A DNA stretch of 64,000 nucleotides, taken from assembly GCF_900169075.1 (NCBI RefSeq), contig NZ_LT827015.1, positions 1,488,001 through 1,552,000 of the forward strand, given 5' to 3'. Below are positions 26,837 through 35,772 of this stretch, piece by piece. The translations under genes and the position numbers were made by a program. The notes beneath the pieces were generated by a model. The model did not search any database. It was not told the origin of the DNA and saw nothing but the letters and a program-made list of their open reading frames with translations. Source of the stretch: Chryseobacterium phocaeense. Its GTDB lineage: Bacteria > Bacteroidota > Bacteroidia > Flavobacteriales > Weeksellaceae. Each line of letters begins with the position of its first letter. Position 1 is the stretch's first letter.

Positions 26837-27553
26837 TTATTGCTGAATAACGGTACCTACGATATTATTATATTTTCCGCTCGGACTTTTTTTGATGGTG
26901 ATTTTTACATAGCCTTCCTGTGCCAGTTTGTTCCAGGTTTTCTGATATCCGGTATTGATATCAATAGGAATTTTCCACATAGTCTGTTTGCCGCCACCCA
27001 CTTGATTGAACCATGGAATAACATCGCCAATCTGAGACTTGAAAGGTAGTGAATTATTCACAACATCAATTTCATAATAAAAGTCATAGGCATTTTCCGG
27101 TTGGTTTAAAGCCCTTTGTGAAAAAGTGTATACATATCCGTTGATGATAGGGCTCGTAAAGCTTCCACCTAAGGTTGGGACCCCGGTACCGTCATAGTTT
27201 CCGATTGCTCCGCTGTATCTGTCGAATTTCTGTCCCATCTGGAAAGGAACATCATCCACGATATTATACCCTCCGTTGGCTGGCGGCCATCCGCCATTCA
27301 GATTATTGGCTTTAAACAGGGCTTCCAATTCGCTCCATTTTCCTTGCTTATATAGGTCATAAGCCTGGTTTCTTATGGTCTGACCTACCGTTCCGGATGT
27401 ATCGTAGGTTAAAGCCAGTTCATCAGCATTCTTGTAAAAAACATGGGTAACGGGTGGCAGGGTAGAGATTATTTCCTCATCGTCGTCTGAGCTGCAGGCA
27501 ACTGAAAAAAGAGTGACGGATAAGAAGAAAATGTACTTGAATAAGTGTTTCAT
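26837..27553 (-). CDS. lipoprotein with TNT (NAD+ glycohydrolase toxin) domain
   Basis: 238 residues. A signal peptide ends at C20 (SVAC), followed by SSDDDEE, which matches the acidic surface-export signal known for Bacteroidota lipoproteins, so the mature protein probably sits on the outer face of the outer membrane. Residues about 85-235 match the TNT domain (formerly DUF4237) of the tuberculosis necrotizing toxin: GGWPPANGGY, GQKFDRYSGAIGNY, SFTSP, FSQRAL, DVIPWFNQVGGGKQ (Q190 being the conserved Gln of the GGGxQ motif) and a final QEGYVKI. TNT hydrolyses NAD+ in victim cells. A stand-alone lipoprotein form is unusual. The next gene may encode immunity. Function is inferred from domain likeness. 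Confidence 0.8.
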   Translation of the reverse strand: MKHLFKYIFFLSVTLFSVACSSDDDEEIISTLPPVTHVFYKNADELALTYDTSGTVGQTIRNQAYDLYKQGKWSELEALFKANNLNGGWPPANGGYNIVDDVPFQMGQKFDRYSGAIGNYDGTGVPTLGGSFTSPIINGYVYTFSQRALNQPENAYDFYYEIDVVNNSLPFKSQIGDVIPWFNQVGGGKQTMWKIPIDINTGYQKTWNKLAQEGYVKITIKKSPSGKYNNIVGTVIQQ

Positions 27554-27941
27554 AATAAAAGTTTTAATGGTTATTGATTTTTAGTTTACTACCTTTTGAT
27601 CCGCGCCGGCATTGGTTAGGATATTATTTTTACTGATAAAAAATGATGATGTTCAGAAAATACGATACAGTCATCCTAAAGCATTCGGCTTGCCCCAGTA
27701 AAGCCGTACTGAAACATGGAAACTCAAATCCCGGAATAATTTAGGATCAAAGCTGGTTCAGCGGTACAATTCAAGAAAGAATCTGAGTGATAAAATTAAA
27801 TTAAAAAACTTAAATAATAGCAATTCGTTTTAAATAAATAATTATAGATAAACATAATGTGTTAATTAATGTTTCAGTTTGGTGTTTTTGTGCGATTTGT
27901 ACGATATAAATTATCAGAAATAAACTCCAAGTGGAAACTAT
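27554..27941. other. gene-free spacer upstream of the TNT gene
   Basis: About 390 bases with no credible gene on either strand. No clear TAnnTTTG box was found close to the TNT start codon, so its promoter remains unlocated. Nothing else recognisable. Confidence 0.5.
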
Positions 27942-27967
27942 AAAAAAGACTGCCCTTGCGGACAGTC
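27942..27967 (-). terminator. terminator of the 27997-31059 metalloprotease gene
   Basis: On the minus strand GACTGTCC, a GCAA loop and GGGCAGTC form a GC-rich stem (one mismatch) followed by six T, 30 bases after the stop codon. Confidence 0.9.
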
Positions 27968-27996
27968 CAACACAAAATTTAAGGATTATTTGCTAT

Positions 27997-30900
27997 CTAA
28001 TCTTTAATGAATTTTTTAACGGTATCTCCAATCTGGATCAGATAATTGCCTTTTGGAAGCTGAGCTACATTAACGGTACCTCGTTCAAGTTTTCCCGAGT
28101 TAACAAGTTTTCCGGCCATATCGAAGATTTTATATTCTTCTGACGTGGTATTGGAAATATTCAGGATAGTATCTACAGGATTAGGGTGTAATTGAATGTC
28201 TGTCAGTGCTTTTCTGGTTTCCCGAGCTGCCCTTCCTGAAGAAATATTATTTGCGGAAATTATATTCACGGTGTAATCTTCAACCTGGCCACGTGTAATG
28301 GATCCGCATGAAGATGTAGGGAGAGAATCGTATTGCATGATCACTCTCATTCTTTTCGCTCCGGTAGCTGCCGTGGCTGGAATGGTAATATTTCCGGTAA
28401 CCGGGCTGTCGGTAGAATTATTTTTAGACCACACCAGCTCCTCCTTGTCTGCAAAGCTACCATCATTATTATAATCGATATACACTTCATACGCTTCGTT
28501 GTAAGCTGTTGAGGCCCACATAGGGGTTACCGAGATGGTGTAATTATTTCCCTGAGTCAGGTCAGTAGAAAGAGAAGTGAAGTTTTCATACCCTGCGGTC
28601 CCTGTTGATGAATTGTTTATGGTCCCGAACTTTACATTTCCAATTCTTTCTTTTGTCGTATCATTTGCGGAAGCTGAGCAATATTCCGAAGCAATATTTA
28701 ATGTGTAATCTTCCACTTGTCCGCGTGTGTATGAACCACATGGAGATGGGGGATTGGTATCATACTGCATAATTACTCTCATTCTTGTAGACCCCAGAGT
28801 GGCTGTGGCGGGAATGATAATGCTTCCTGTAACAGGTGCGGTAGCAGAAGCCGTTTGGGACCATGCAAGTTCTCCGGTATCATCAAAATCACCATCACCG
28901 TTATAATCTATATATACAGCGTAAGCTTCTTTATATTCAGCCGAAGTCCGCACTGGATCTACTGAAATGGTATAGGTCTTTCCCTGGGTTACAGTGGCGG
29001 ATATCGAAGTGAAGTTTTCATAGCCGGAAGTTCCTGTTGAAGAATTATTGATGGTTGCGAACTGCACATTTCCTATTTTTTCTTTTGTTGTATCGTTTGC
29101 AGAGGCCTGGCAGTATTCTTTCACTGTAATATCTGCATTGTTGACATCAAAGAATATGTGATTTGAGCCTTTTACCATGATTCTTCCTTTAGTAGTCAAT
29201 GTATTGGGGATTTTTATCCGCTGAGTACTGTCATTGGGTGTTTTTTCAAGGATAGGGATCCATGTATCTCCATTGTCTGTTGACCACAGAATATCTACTT
29301 TCTCAGCGTTCACATTATTGGCAGTGGTTCCTGCAACATCCCAGGTAACTACTTTTGAATGTCCCGCAGCATAGGTAACAGCTGAGTATTGTGAAGATAT
29401 TTTGAATGGTCCTGCAGTTTCGTTTACTGTAATTAAAGCATCATCTGAATTATTTCCTGAGCCTCCGGGTCTATTATCACGTACAGTAAATCTGAAATTT
29501 AAAGATCTTGCTACATCAGATAATGCTTCTACCATAATCTCGGAACCTGGAGTAGTGGTGGCACCTTCCAGTACAGATGCCATTCTCGGGAAATATCTGA
29601 TCGGAGAAGTGGTTGGAGTCCATGATCTGAAATTGGGACCGGATTCTTTGGTAGTACTTGCTGCAGAGTTCGCTCCGGTCTGGGATGAAGAAGCACTATC
29701 CATCTGTTCCCAGATATAGGTTAATGAATCTCCGTTGGTGTCAATTCCGGTTCCCGTTAGCATAAATGGAGTGCCTTTTGGAATGGTGTAGTCCAGGCCG
29801 GCATCGGCTGTAGGAATAGTATTTCCGGTTGTCCTGCTTACCGGACATGCTTTGGTTTTGATATTATCAGTAACCTGTTGGATGCTTTTGGCATGGAAAA
29901 ATATATCATGCTGCCGCTGAACATCCTGAGGAGTAATTCCCGCGTATCCCATGATGGTGGATCCGGAACCAGGTTCCATATTCGCACCTGTACCCTCATT
30001 TCCATGGGAGAAGGTGTGGTTAGCGCCAAACTGGTGTCCCATTTCATGGGTGACAATATTATTAAAAAAATATCCTGAAGGTCCTCCGTTAACGGGAGAA
30101 GTAAATCCACTGCCTTTTAAACCATCAATACAGACGCATCCAATACATCCGGCATTGCCTCCGCCGTTTCCGGTTGCAAACAGATGCCCGATATCATATG
30201 ATGCATGGCCAATGGTGCTTGTAAGATTTTTTTGTAATTCTGACTTCCATTGACTTTTATTAGAATAGGGATCCGTTGTGGAATTGGTGTAAATAAGTCT
30301 GTCATTATTAGCTATTAATACCATCCTTGCAGAAAAATCTTTTTCAAAAATACCGTTCACGTGAGTCATGGTGTTATTCATAGCAGCCAAAGCATTGGCT
30401 TTGGTTCCTCCAAAATAAGCAGTATATTCTCCTGTGCATGAAAGAGCCAGTCTGAATGTTCTCAGCCGTGCATCATCAGCATTAGGTCTGGCTGTATGAT
30501 TCGTTTTGTTTATTTCTTTCTCTGCAACATCAACTACACTACATTCAAATTGACTGAGATTATTTTTTTTATCAGATGTTTTATAAACAACATATGAAGA
30601 TAAGTCTTCAGTATATGGCTCTATAAAAACCGCTGATTTATCGGCATAAATTTCCATAGATGAAAGCCCTAAAGGAGAAACACTGAAATAGATAGTTGCG
30701 CCTGGATCTGCTGTATTTTGTCCTACATAGGATTTAATATCCGGATATTTTGCTTCAAGTTCAGGGGACAGGTTTGAATGTTCCGTTACCTGGAAATTTT
30801 CCATTTTCCCTTCGGAATTAGGAAATGAGATAATGGTTTTTGATTTTTGCCTGCCGGTTAGTGTTTTGGGAGCTTTGGAAAGCGCCTCCTTTAATCTGTT

Positions 30901-31059
30901 TATATCCAGCTTGTAGATTTTAGGATGATTAAGGTCTTCCTGATTTTTAAGTATTTTTATCTTTTTCTGGGATAAATCTTTTGACCAGAGTTGGTCAGTC
31001 TGAGCGAAGGTGATACCTGAAATCAGAAGCATCACAGTCACTGATAATTTTTTTTTCAT
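27997..31059 (-). CDS. secreted reprolysin-like zinc metalloprotease with two GEVED domains and T9SS tail
   Basis: 1020 residues. Signal peptide MKKKLSVTVMLLISGITFAQ. A propeptide-like region (about 25-190) precedes a metzincin catalytic domain with HEMGHQFGANH (zinc His 338, 342, 348), a Cys-rich loop GCIGCVC nearby and the Met-turn region IMGYAG. Ig-like segments follow (TVRDNRPGG, VTWDVAGTT). Two GEVED domains (about 660-935) show AVYIDYNGDGDFDDTGELAW and GQVEDYTLNI patterns. The C-terminus (HPNPVDTILNIS to FIKD) is a T9SS sorting domain. Exported proteolytic enzyme; the substrate is unknown. Strongly similar to the next gene. Confidence 0.94.
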   Translation of the reverse strand: MKKKLSVTVMLLISGITFAQTDQLWSKDLSQKKIKILKNQEDLNHPKIYKLDINRLKEALSKAPKTLTGRQKSKTIISFPNSEGKMENFQVTEHSNLSPELEAKYPDIKSYVGQNTADPGATIYFSVSPLGLSSMEIYADKSAVFIEPYTEDLSSYVVYKTSDKKNNLSQFECSVVDVAEKEINKTNHTARPNADDARLRTFRLALSCTGEYTAYFGGTKANALAAMNNTMTHVNGIFEKDFSARMVLIANNDRLIYTNSTTDPYSNKSQWKSELQKNLTSTIGHASYDIGHLFATGNGGGNAGCIGCVCIDGLKGSGFTSPVNGGPSGYFFNNIVTHEMGHQFGANHTFSHGNEGTGANMEPGSGSTIMGYAGITPQDVQRQHDIFFHAKSIQQVTDNIKTKACPVSRTTGNTIPTADAGLDYTIPKGTPFMLTGTGIDTNGDSLTYIWEQMDSASSSQTGANSAASTTKESGPNFRSWTPTTSPIRYFPRMASVLEGATTTPGSEIMVEALSDVARSLNFRFTVRDNRPGGSGNNSDDALITVNETAGPFKISSQYSAVTYAAGHSKVVTWDVAGTTANNVNAEKVDILWSTDNGDTWIPILEKTPNDSTQRIKIPNTLTTKGRIMVKGSNHIFFDVNNADITVKEYCQASANDTTKEKIGNVQFATINNSSTGTSGYENFTSISATVTQGKTYTISVDPVRTSAEYKEAYAVYIDYNGDGDFDDTGELAWSQTASATAPVTGSIIIPATATLGSTRMRVIMQYDTNPPSPCGSYTRGQVEDYTLNIASEYCSASANDTTKERIGNVKFGTINNSSTGTAGYENFTSLSTDLTQGNNYTISVTPMWASTAYNEAYEVYIDYNNDGSFADKEELVWSKNNSTDSPVTGNITIPATAATGAKRMRVIMQYDSLPTSSCGSITRGQVEDYTVNIISANNISSGRAARETRKALTDIQLHPNPVDTILNISNTTSEEYKIFDMAGKLVNSGKLERGTVNVAQLPKGNYLIQIGDTVKKFIKD

Positions 31060-31085
31060 ATGTGTTGATTTATATTAGGTAATTC

Positions 31086-31093
31086 CAAATATA
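31086..31093 (-). promoter_or_regulatory. -7 promoter box for the 27997-31059 gene
   Basis: TATATTTG on the minus strand, 27 bases before the ATG; matches TAnnTTTG. No TTG at ideal spacing. Confidence 0.5.
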
Positions 31094-31228
31094 ATGAATT
31101 AAACAATGTGAAATACGCTGACTTATAGGGTTTTAAGGGTGCGTTAATTAACTTGTTTTTTTTAACATTAAATAATAATTCAAACTTATTTTTATGAGAA
31201 AAAAATGCTTTGAACAGAAACTTGGATA

Positions 31229-31262
31229 GTAAAAAAAATACTGCCTCGAAAGAGGCAGTATT
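31229..31262 (-). terminator. terminator of the 31284-34214 metalloprotease gene
   Basis: On the minus strand AATACTGCCTC, a four-base loop and GAGGCAGTATT form a perfect 11 bp stem followed by a T tract, 22 bases after the stop codon. Confidence 0.93.
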
Positions 31263-31283
31263 CACATCGTTTAACGGAGGTTA

Positions 31284-34214
31284 TTAGTTTTTGATAAATC
31301 TTTTGCTTGTTTCTCCAATCTGGATCATGTAAGCACCTTTGATAAGACTGTTCACATTCACACTGCCTCTTTCCAGTTTTCCTGAAGTGATTAGTTTTCC
31401 ACCCATATCAAAGATCTTGTAATCTTCTGATGTAGTATTTGAAACATGCAGCATATCTCTTACAGGATTTGGATACAGTTTGATATCTGTTGCCATCAGG
31501 TCTTTGGTATCAAGGGCTTCACCTCTTCCTGAAGATACAATATTCAATGTATAATCTTCAACCTGGCCGTAGGTATAGGTTCCACATGAAGAGGTAGGCA
31601 ATGAGCTGTACTTCATCATCACTCTCATTCTGGTAGAACCGGTAGCTGCAGTAGCAGGAATCGTAATGTTTCCGGTAGCAGGGCTTGTAGTTGATGCTGC
31701 TTTAGTCCATGCAAGTTCTCCACTGTCTGTAAAGTCCCCGTCTCCGTTATAGTCAATATATACGGCATAAGTTTCACTGTAAACTGTTGAGGTCCATGTA
31801 GGAGTTACAGAAATGGTATATGAGCTTCCTTTTGTCACATTGGTAGAAACGGAAGTGAAGTTTTCATAACCGGCCGTACCTGTTGAGGTATTATTGATCG
31901 TTCCGAATTTTACATTTCCGATTCTTTCATCCGCAGTATTGGTTGCTCCGGCAGTACAGTAGGTAACAGTACCTCCGGAAAGGGTAGTCACGTTTACGGT
32001 GTTGCTTGAAGGGGAAACATTTCCTGCAGCATCTTTGGATTTCACTGTGAAACTGTAAGTAGTTGCAGGAGTTAAACTTGTCACGGTGTAGGTAGTGGAT
32101 GCTGTATTCCCGATGATTGATCCGTTCATATATACATCATATCCTGTAACGCCAACGTTGTCTGTAGCTCCGCTCCATGAAAGATTCGTGGTGGTAGCCG
32201 TAGTGCCGGAAGCGGCAAGAGTAGGAGCTGTAGGTGCAACGGTATCCGTTCCGGAACCTGCATTGACGGTGATATTGGCATTATTCACATCAAAGAAGAT
32301 ATGATTGGATCCTTTCACCATAATTCTTCCCGTTGTGGTTGATGAATTAGGGATGGTTACTGCCTGGGAGCCGTCATTCGGGGTTCCTGCAAGAAGGGTA
32401 GTCCATGTGTTTCCACTGTCTGTGGACCATAAGATGTCTACATTGGCAGCATTTACATTGTTTGCTGTAGTTCCTGCCACGTTCCAGGTAACGGTTTGTG
32501 AGCTTCCACCCACATAAGATGTTGCTGAGTTTTGTGAAGAAACACTGAATGGTCCTGCGGTTGCATTAACGGTGATCAGAGCATCGTCCGAATTATTTCC
32601 AGAGCCTCCGGATCTGTTGTCACGCACCGTAAATCTGAAATTTAATGATCTTGCTACATTGGATAAGGCTTCTACAGTAATCTCGGAACCGGCGGTAGTG
32701 GTGGCTCCTGTTAATATGGAGGCCATTCTCGGGAAGTATCTCGTTGGAGAAGTCGTAGGCGTCCATGATCTGAAAGTAGGTCCGGATGCTTTGGTAGCAC
32801 TTGCCGCAGAGCTTGCTCCGGTCTGGGATGATGAGGCATTGTCCATCTGCTCCCAGATATAGGTAAGAGAATCTCCGTTCGCGTCGGTTCCGGTTCCCGT
32901 CAGCATGAATGGAGTGCCTTTCGGAATGGTATAATCAAGACCGGCATTAGCTGTAGGAATGGCATTTCCTGTTGAGGTGCTGACCGGACATGTTTTAGCT
33001 TTGATATTATTGGTGATCTGCTGGATGCTTACTGCATGGAAGAACGCATCGGAATGCGGCTGTACGTCTTGGCCGGTAATTCCTGCATAGCCCATAATGG
33101 TTGATCCGGAGCCTGGTTCCATATTAACCCCTGTACCTTCGTTGCCATGGGAGAAAGTGTGATTTCCTCCGAATTGATGCCCCATTTCGTGGGCTACATA
33201 ATCGATATCGAAGTTGTCTCCTGATGGAATGGCATCTGCCGGAGAAGTATAGCCGCTTCCTTTTGATCCATTTGTACAGACACAACCGATACATCCTGCG
33301 TTTCCTCCACCTCCGGAAGCTCCGAACAGGTGTCCGATGTCATAATTTGCTTCTCCGATTACTGAAGTCAGTGTGCTTTGGAGCTGAGAATTCCAGCTGC
33401 TCATTCCTGAAGCTGCAGAATAAGGGTCTGTAGAAGCGTTGGTATAAATTACTGCATCGTTATTGGAAATAAGAACCATTCTGGCAGCGAAATCTTTTTC
33501 AAAGACACCGTTTACACGGGTCATGGTATTGTTCATTGCTGCCAGTGCATTGGCTTTCGTGCCACCAAAATAAGCAGTGTATTCTCCTGTAGTTGAAAGG
33601 GCCAGTCGGAATGTTCTTAATTTAGCATCATCCGCATTAGGTCTGGCGGCAATATTAGCGTTGGATACACCTTTTTGGGCTACATCTATAACTGTACACT
33701 CAAATTTGTTAAGATCATCTTTCTTGTCAGATTTTCTATAAACTACGTAAGAAGAAAGGTCTTTGGTGTAAGGTTCGATGAAAACAGCGGATTTATCACC
33801 GTAAATCTCCATAAAAGAAAGTCCGAGTGGAGAGATGCTGAAATAAACCGTTGAATTTGGATCGTCAAGGCCTTCGCCTACATAAGATTTGATATCCGGA
33901 TATTTCGCGGCAAGCTGAGGGTCGAAGTTTGAATTTTCCCTTACTTTGAAATTTTCCATTTTTCCCTGGGAATTAGGAAAAGAAATGATGATTTCAGATT
34001 TTTCTCCCGCGGCGAGTCTTTTGGGAGCTTTGGCAAGTGCGTTCTTTAATCCTTCAAAATCCAGGCTGTAAATCTTGGGATTAGTGATCAGGGTTTTGTT
34101 TTCAAAAATGTCAGAAGGTGCTTTTTTTGAACCTTCACTCCATAGACGGTCAGTCTGCGCGAACGAAATGCCTGTAATCAGAAGCATCCCGATCATGGAT
34201 AATTGTTTTTTCAT
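31284..34214 (-). CDS. secreted reprolysin-like zinc metalloprotease with fibronectin III, GEVED and T9SS tail
   Basis: Paralogue of the previous gene, 976 residues from ATG 34214 (an ATG ten codons upstream would bury the signal peptide KKQLSMIGMLLITGISFAQ). The catalytic motif is HEMGHQFGGNH with the same GCIGCVC loop and IMGYAG. It differs in the C-terminal half: one fibronectin III domain (APTAPTLAASGTTATTTNLS region) replaces the first GEVED domain, then a single GEVED domain and a T9SS sorting domain ending FIKN. Such swaps between paralogues suggest domain shuffling. A good promoter lies upstream. Confidence 0.94.
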   Translation of the reverse strand: MKKQLSMIGMLLITGISFAQTDRLWSEGSKKAPSDIFENKTLITNPKIYSLDFEGLKNALAKAPKRLAAGEKSEIIISFPNSQGKMENFKVRENSNFDPQLAAKYPDIKSYVGEGLDDPNSTVYFSISPLGLSFMEIYGDKSAVFIEPYTKDLSSYVVYRKSDKKDDLNKFECTVIDVAQKGVSNANIAARPNADDAKLRTFRLALSTTGEYTAYFGGTKANALAAMNNTMTRVNGVFEKDFAARMVLISNNDAVIYTNASTDPYSAASGMSSWNSQLQSTLTSVIGEANYDIGHLFGASGGGGNAGCIGCVCTNGSKGSGYTSPADAIPSGDNFDIDYVAHEMGHQFGGNHTFSHGNEGTGVNMEPGSGSTIMGYAGITGQDVQPHSDAFFHAVSIQQITNNIKAKTCPVSTSTGNAIPTANAGLDYTIPKGTPFMLTGTGTDANGDSLTYIWEQMDNASSSQTGASSAASATKASGPTFRSWTPTTSPTRYFPRMASILTGATTTAGSEITVEALSNVARSLNFRFTVRDNRSGGSGNNSDDALITVNATAGPFSVSSQNSATSYVGGSSQTVTWNVAGTTANNVNAANVDILWSTDSGNTWTTLLAGTPNDGSQAVTIPNSSTTTGRIMVKGSNHIFFDVNNANITVNAGSGTDTVAPTAPTLAASGTTATTTNLSWSGATDNVGVTGYDVYMNGSIIGNTASTTYTVTSLTPATTYSFTVKSKDAAGNVSPSSNTVNVTTLSGGTVTYCTAGATNTADERIGNVKFGTINNTSTGTAGYENFTSVSTNVTKGSSYTISVTPTWTSTVYSETYAVYIDYNGDGDFTDSGELAWTKAASTTSPATGNITIPATAATGSTRMRVMMKYSSLPTSSCGTYTYGQVEDYTLNIVSSGRGEALDTKDLMATDIKLYPNPVRDMLHVSNTTSEDYKIFDMGGKLITSGKLERGSVNVNSLIKGAYMIQIGETSKRFIKN

Positions 34215-34241
34215 AAATAATATAATTTGATTGTGGAATAT

Positions 34242-34274
34242 CAAATGTAATAAAATTTATATTACGAAAAACAA
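34242..34274 (-). promoter_or_regulatory. promoter of the 31284-34214 gene
   Basis: On the minus strand TTG at 34274-34272, 22 bases, then TACATTTG at 34249-34242; fits TTG-N17-23-TAnnTTTG. The box is 27 bases before the ATG. Confidence 0.6.
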
Positions 34275-34350
34275 AAATTTTTAAGAAATATTTGGAATAT
34301 ATGTTTAAAATATTATGTATTACATTTAATATTGTTAAAAATATATTATC

Positions 34351-34391
34351 TCAAAAAAAGAAAATAGCATACGCAAAATACGTATGCTATT
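34351..34391 (-). terminator. terminator of the acyl-CoA dehydrogenase gene
   Basis: AATAGCATACG and CGTATGCTATT form a perfect 11 bp stem; on the minus strand a T-rich run follows. Placed about 50 bases after the stop codon. Confidence 0.8.
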
Positions 34392-34439
34392 CATTTATTG
34401 TAAAATAATTCTTACTTAGATCGTGTAGGCTGCGAAGAG

Positions 34440-35579
34440 TTATTTTGTGATATCTCTTCCGATTACCATTCTCTGGATCTCAGAAGTTCCTTCACCGATG
34501 GTGCATAATTTGGAATCTCTGTAGAATTTCTCGGCAGGGAAGTCTTTTGTATATCCATAACCTCCGAAAATCTGAACGGCATTATTGGAAATTCTTACAC
34601 ATGCCTCTGAAGCGTATAATTTTGCCATAGCCCCTTCTTTGGTCATTTTCTGCTTGGCATTTTTCAGGGTGGAAGCTCTCTGGATCAGAAGCTCAGCGGC
34701 ATCTATTTCAGTGGCCATATCTGCAAGCATAAAGTTAATCGCCTGGAATTCAGAAATAGCTTTTCCGAACTGATGTCTTTCTTTGGCATATTTTAAAGCA
34801 GCCTTGTAAGCTCCTCTTGCTGTTCCTAAACTTAAAGCAGCGATAGAGATTCTTCCGCCATCCAGAATTTTCATAGCCTGCTTGAATCCTTCACCTACTT
34901 CTCCCAAACGGTGTGAATCTGGTACGCGAACATTATCAAAGATCAGTTCAGCAGTTTCGGAAGCACGCATTCCGAGTTTATTTTCTTTTTTTCCTGAAGT
35001 GAAGCCTGGCATCCCTTTTTCGAGAACGAAAGCTGTAGAGTTGTTTTTAGCCCCTTTTTCACCTGTTCTGGTCATTACTACGGCGATGTCCCCGGAAATA
35101 GCGTGGGTAATAAAATTTTTAGCACCGCTGATGACCCATTCGTCACCATCTTTTACGGCAGTAGTAGACATTCCTCCCGAATCAGAGCCTGTATTGTGCT
35201 CAGTAAGTCCCCAAGCACCAATTACTTTTCCTGAAGCAAGCTGTGGAAGCCATTTGTTTCTCTGCTCTTCATTTCCAAACTCATAAATATGGTTGGTACA
35301 AAGTGAATTGTGTGCAGCTACAGAAAGACCGATAGAAGGGTCTACCTGAGAGATCTCATCCAGGATAGCAACATATTCATGATAACCTAAACCGGAACCT
35401 CCGTACTGCTCCGGAACCACAATCCCCATGAAACCCATTTCACCCAGCTGGTGGAATAAGTCTTTTGGAAATGTCTGGCTCTCGTCCCACTCCATAATAT
35501 TCGGTCGGATGTTTTTTTCAGCAAACTCTCTTGCTGTTTCCGCTATCATTTTAATGTTGTCAATAGTCTCTGTGTTCAT
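34440..35579 (-). CDS. acyl-CoA dehydrogenase
   Basis: FAD-dependent dehydrogenase of acyl-CoA, 379 residues. Motifs: the first signature GAWGLTEHNTGSDSGGM (flavin contact), FITHA, and the second signature GGYGYTKDFPAEKFYRDSK followed by IGEGTSEIQRMVIGR with the catalytic Glu in the short/branched-chain type position. ATG 35579 gives MNTETIDNIKM; an ATG eight codons upstream adds nothing family-like. The exact chain-length or branched specificity cannot be told. Monocistronic with a good promoter upstream. Confidence 0.93.
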   Translation of the reverse strand: MNTETIDNIKMIAETAREFAEKNIRPNIMEWDESQTFPKDLFHQLGEMGFMGIVVPEQYGGSGLGYHEYVAILDEISQVDPSIGLSVAAHNSLCTNHIYEFGNEEQRNKWLPQLASGKVIGAWGLTEHNTGSDSGGMSTTAVKDGDEWVISGAKNFITHAISGDIAVVMTRTGEKGAKNNSTAFVLEKGMPGFTSGKKENKLGMRASETAELIFDNVRVPDSHRLGEVGEGFKQAMKILDGGRISIAALSLGTARGAYKAALKYAKERHQFGKAISEFQAINFMLADMATEIDAAELLIQRASTLKNAKQKMTKEGAMAKLYASEACVRISNNAVQIFGGYGYTKDFPAEKFYRDSKLCTIGEGTSEIQRMVIGRDITK

Positions 35580-35600
35580 ATAGATAAAATAGTTAGTTCC

Positions 35601-35629
35601 CAAAGATAACTAAATTGATGGAAAGCCAA
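35601..35629 (-). promoter_or_regulatory. promoter of the acyl-CoA dehydrogenase gene
   Basis: On the minus strand TTG at 35629-35627, an 18-base spacer, and TATCTTTG at 35608-35601, 22 bases before the start. A good match to the flavobacterial consensus. Confidence 0.7.
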
Positions 35630-35772
35630 AAATAATTATTCCGTTAGCGAAGGCAATTGCACAATAATTTAAAAATCAGTTTTTTATATTTTGATAATTA
35701 ATGATTTTTTAATAAAATTTTCAGAACTTTAGGTTGTTTAATTTACTATTTTAGCCATCCAATTTTTAAGGA

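Noticed and set aside
31056..31265. 69-codon minus-strand frame upstream of the metalloprotease gene
   Set aside because: A/T-rich spacer covering a terminator and a promoter box; no family likeness.
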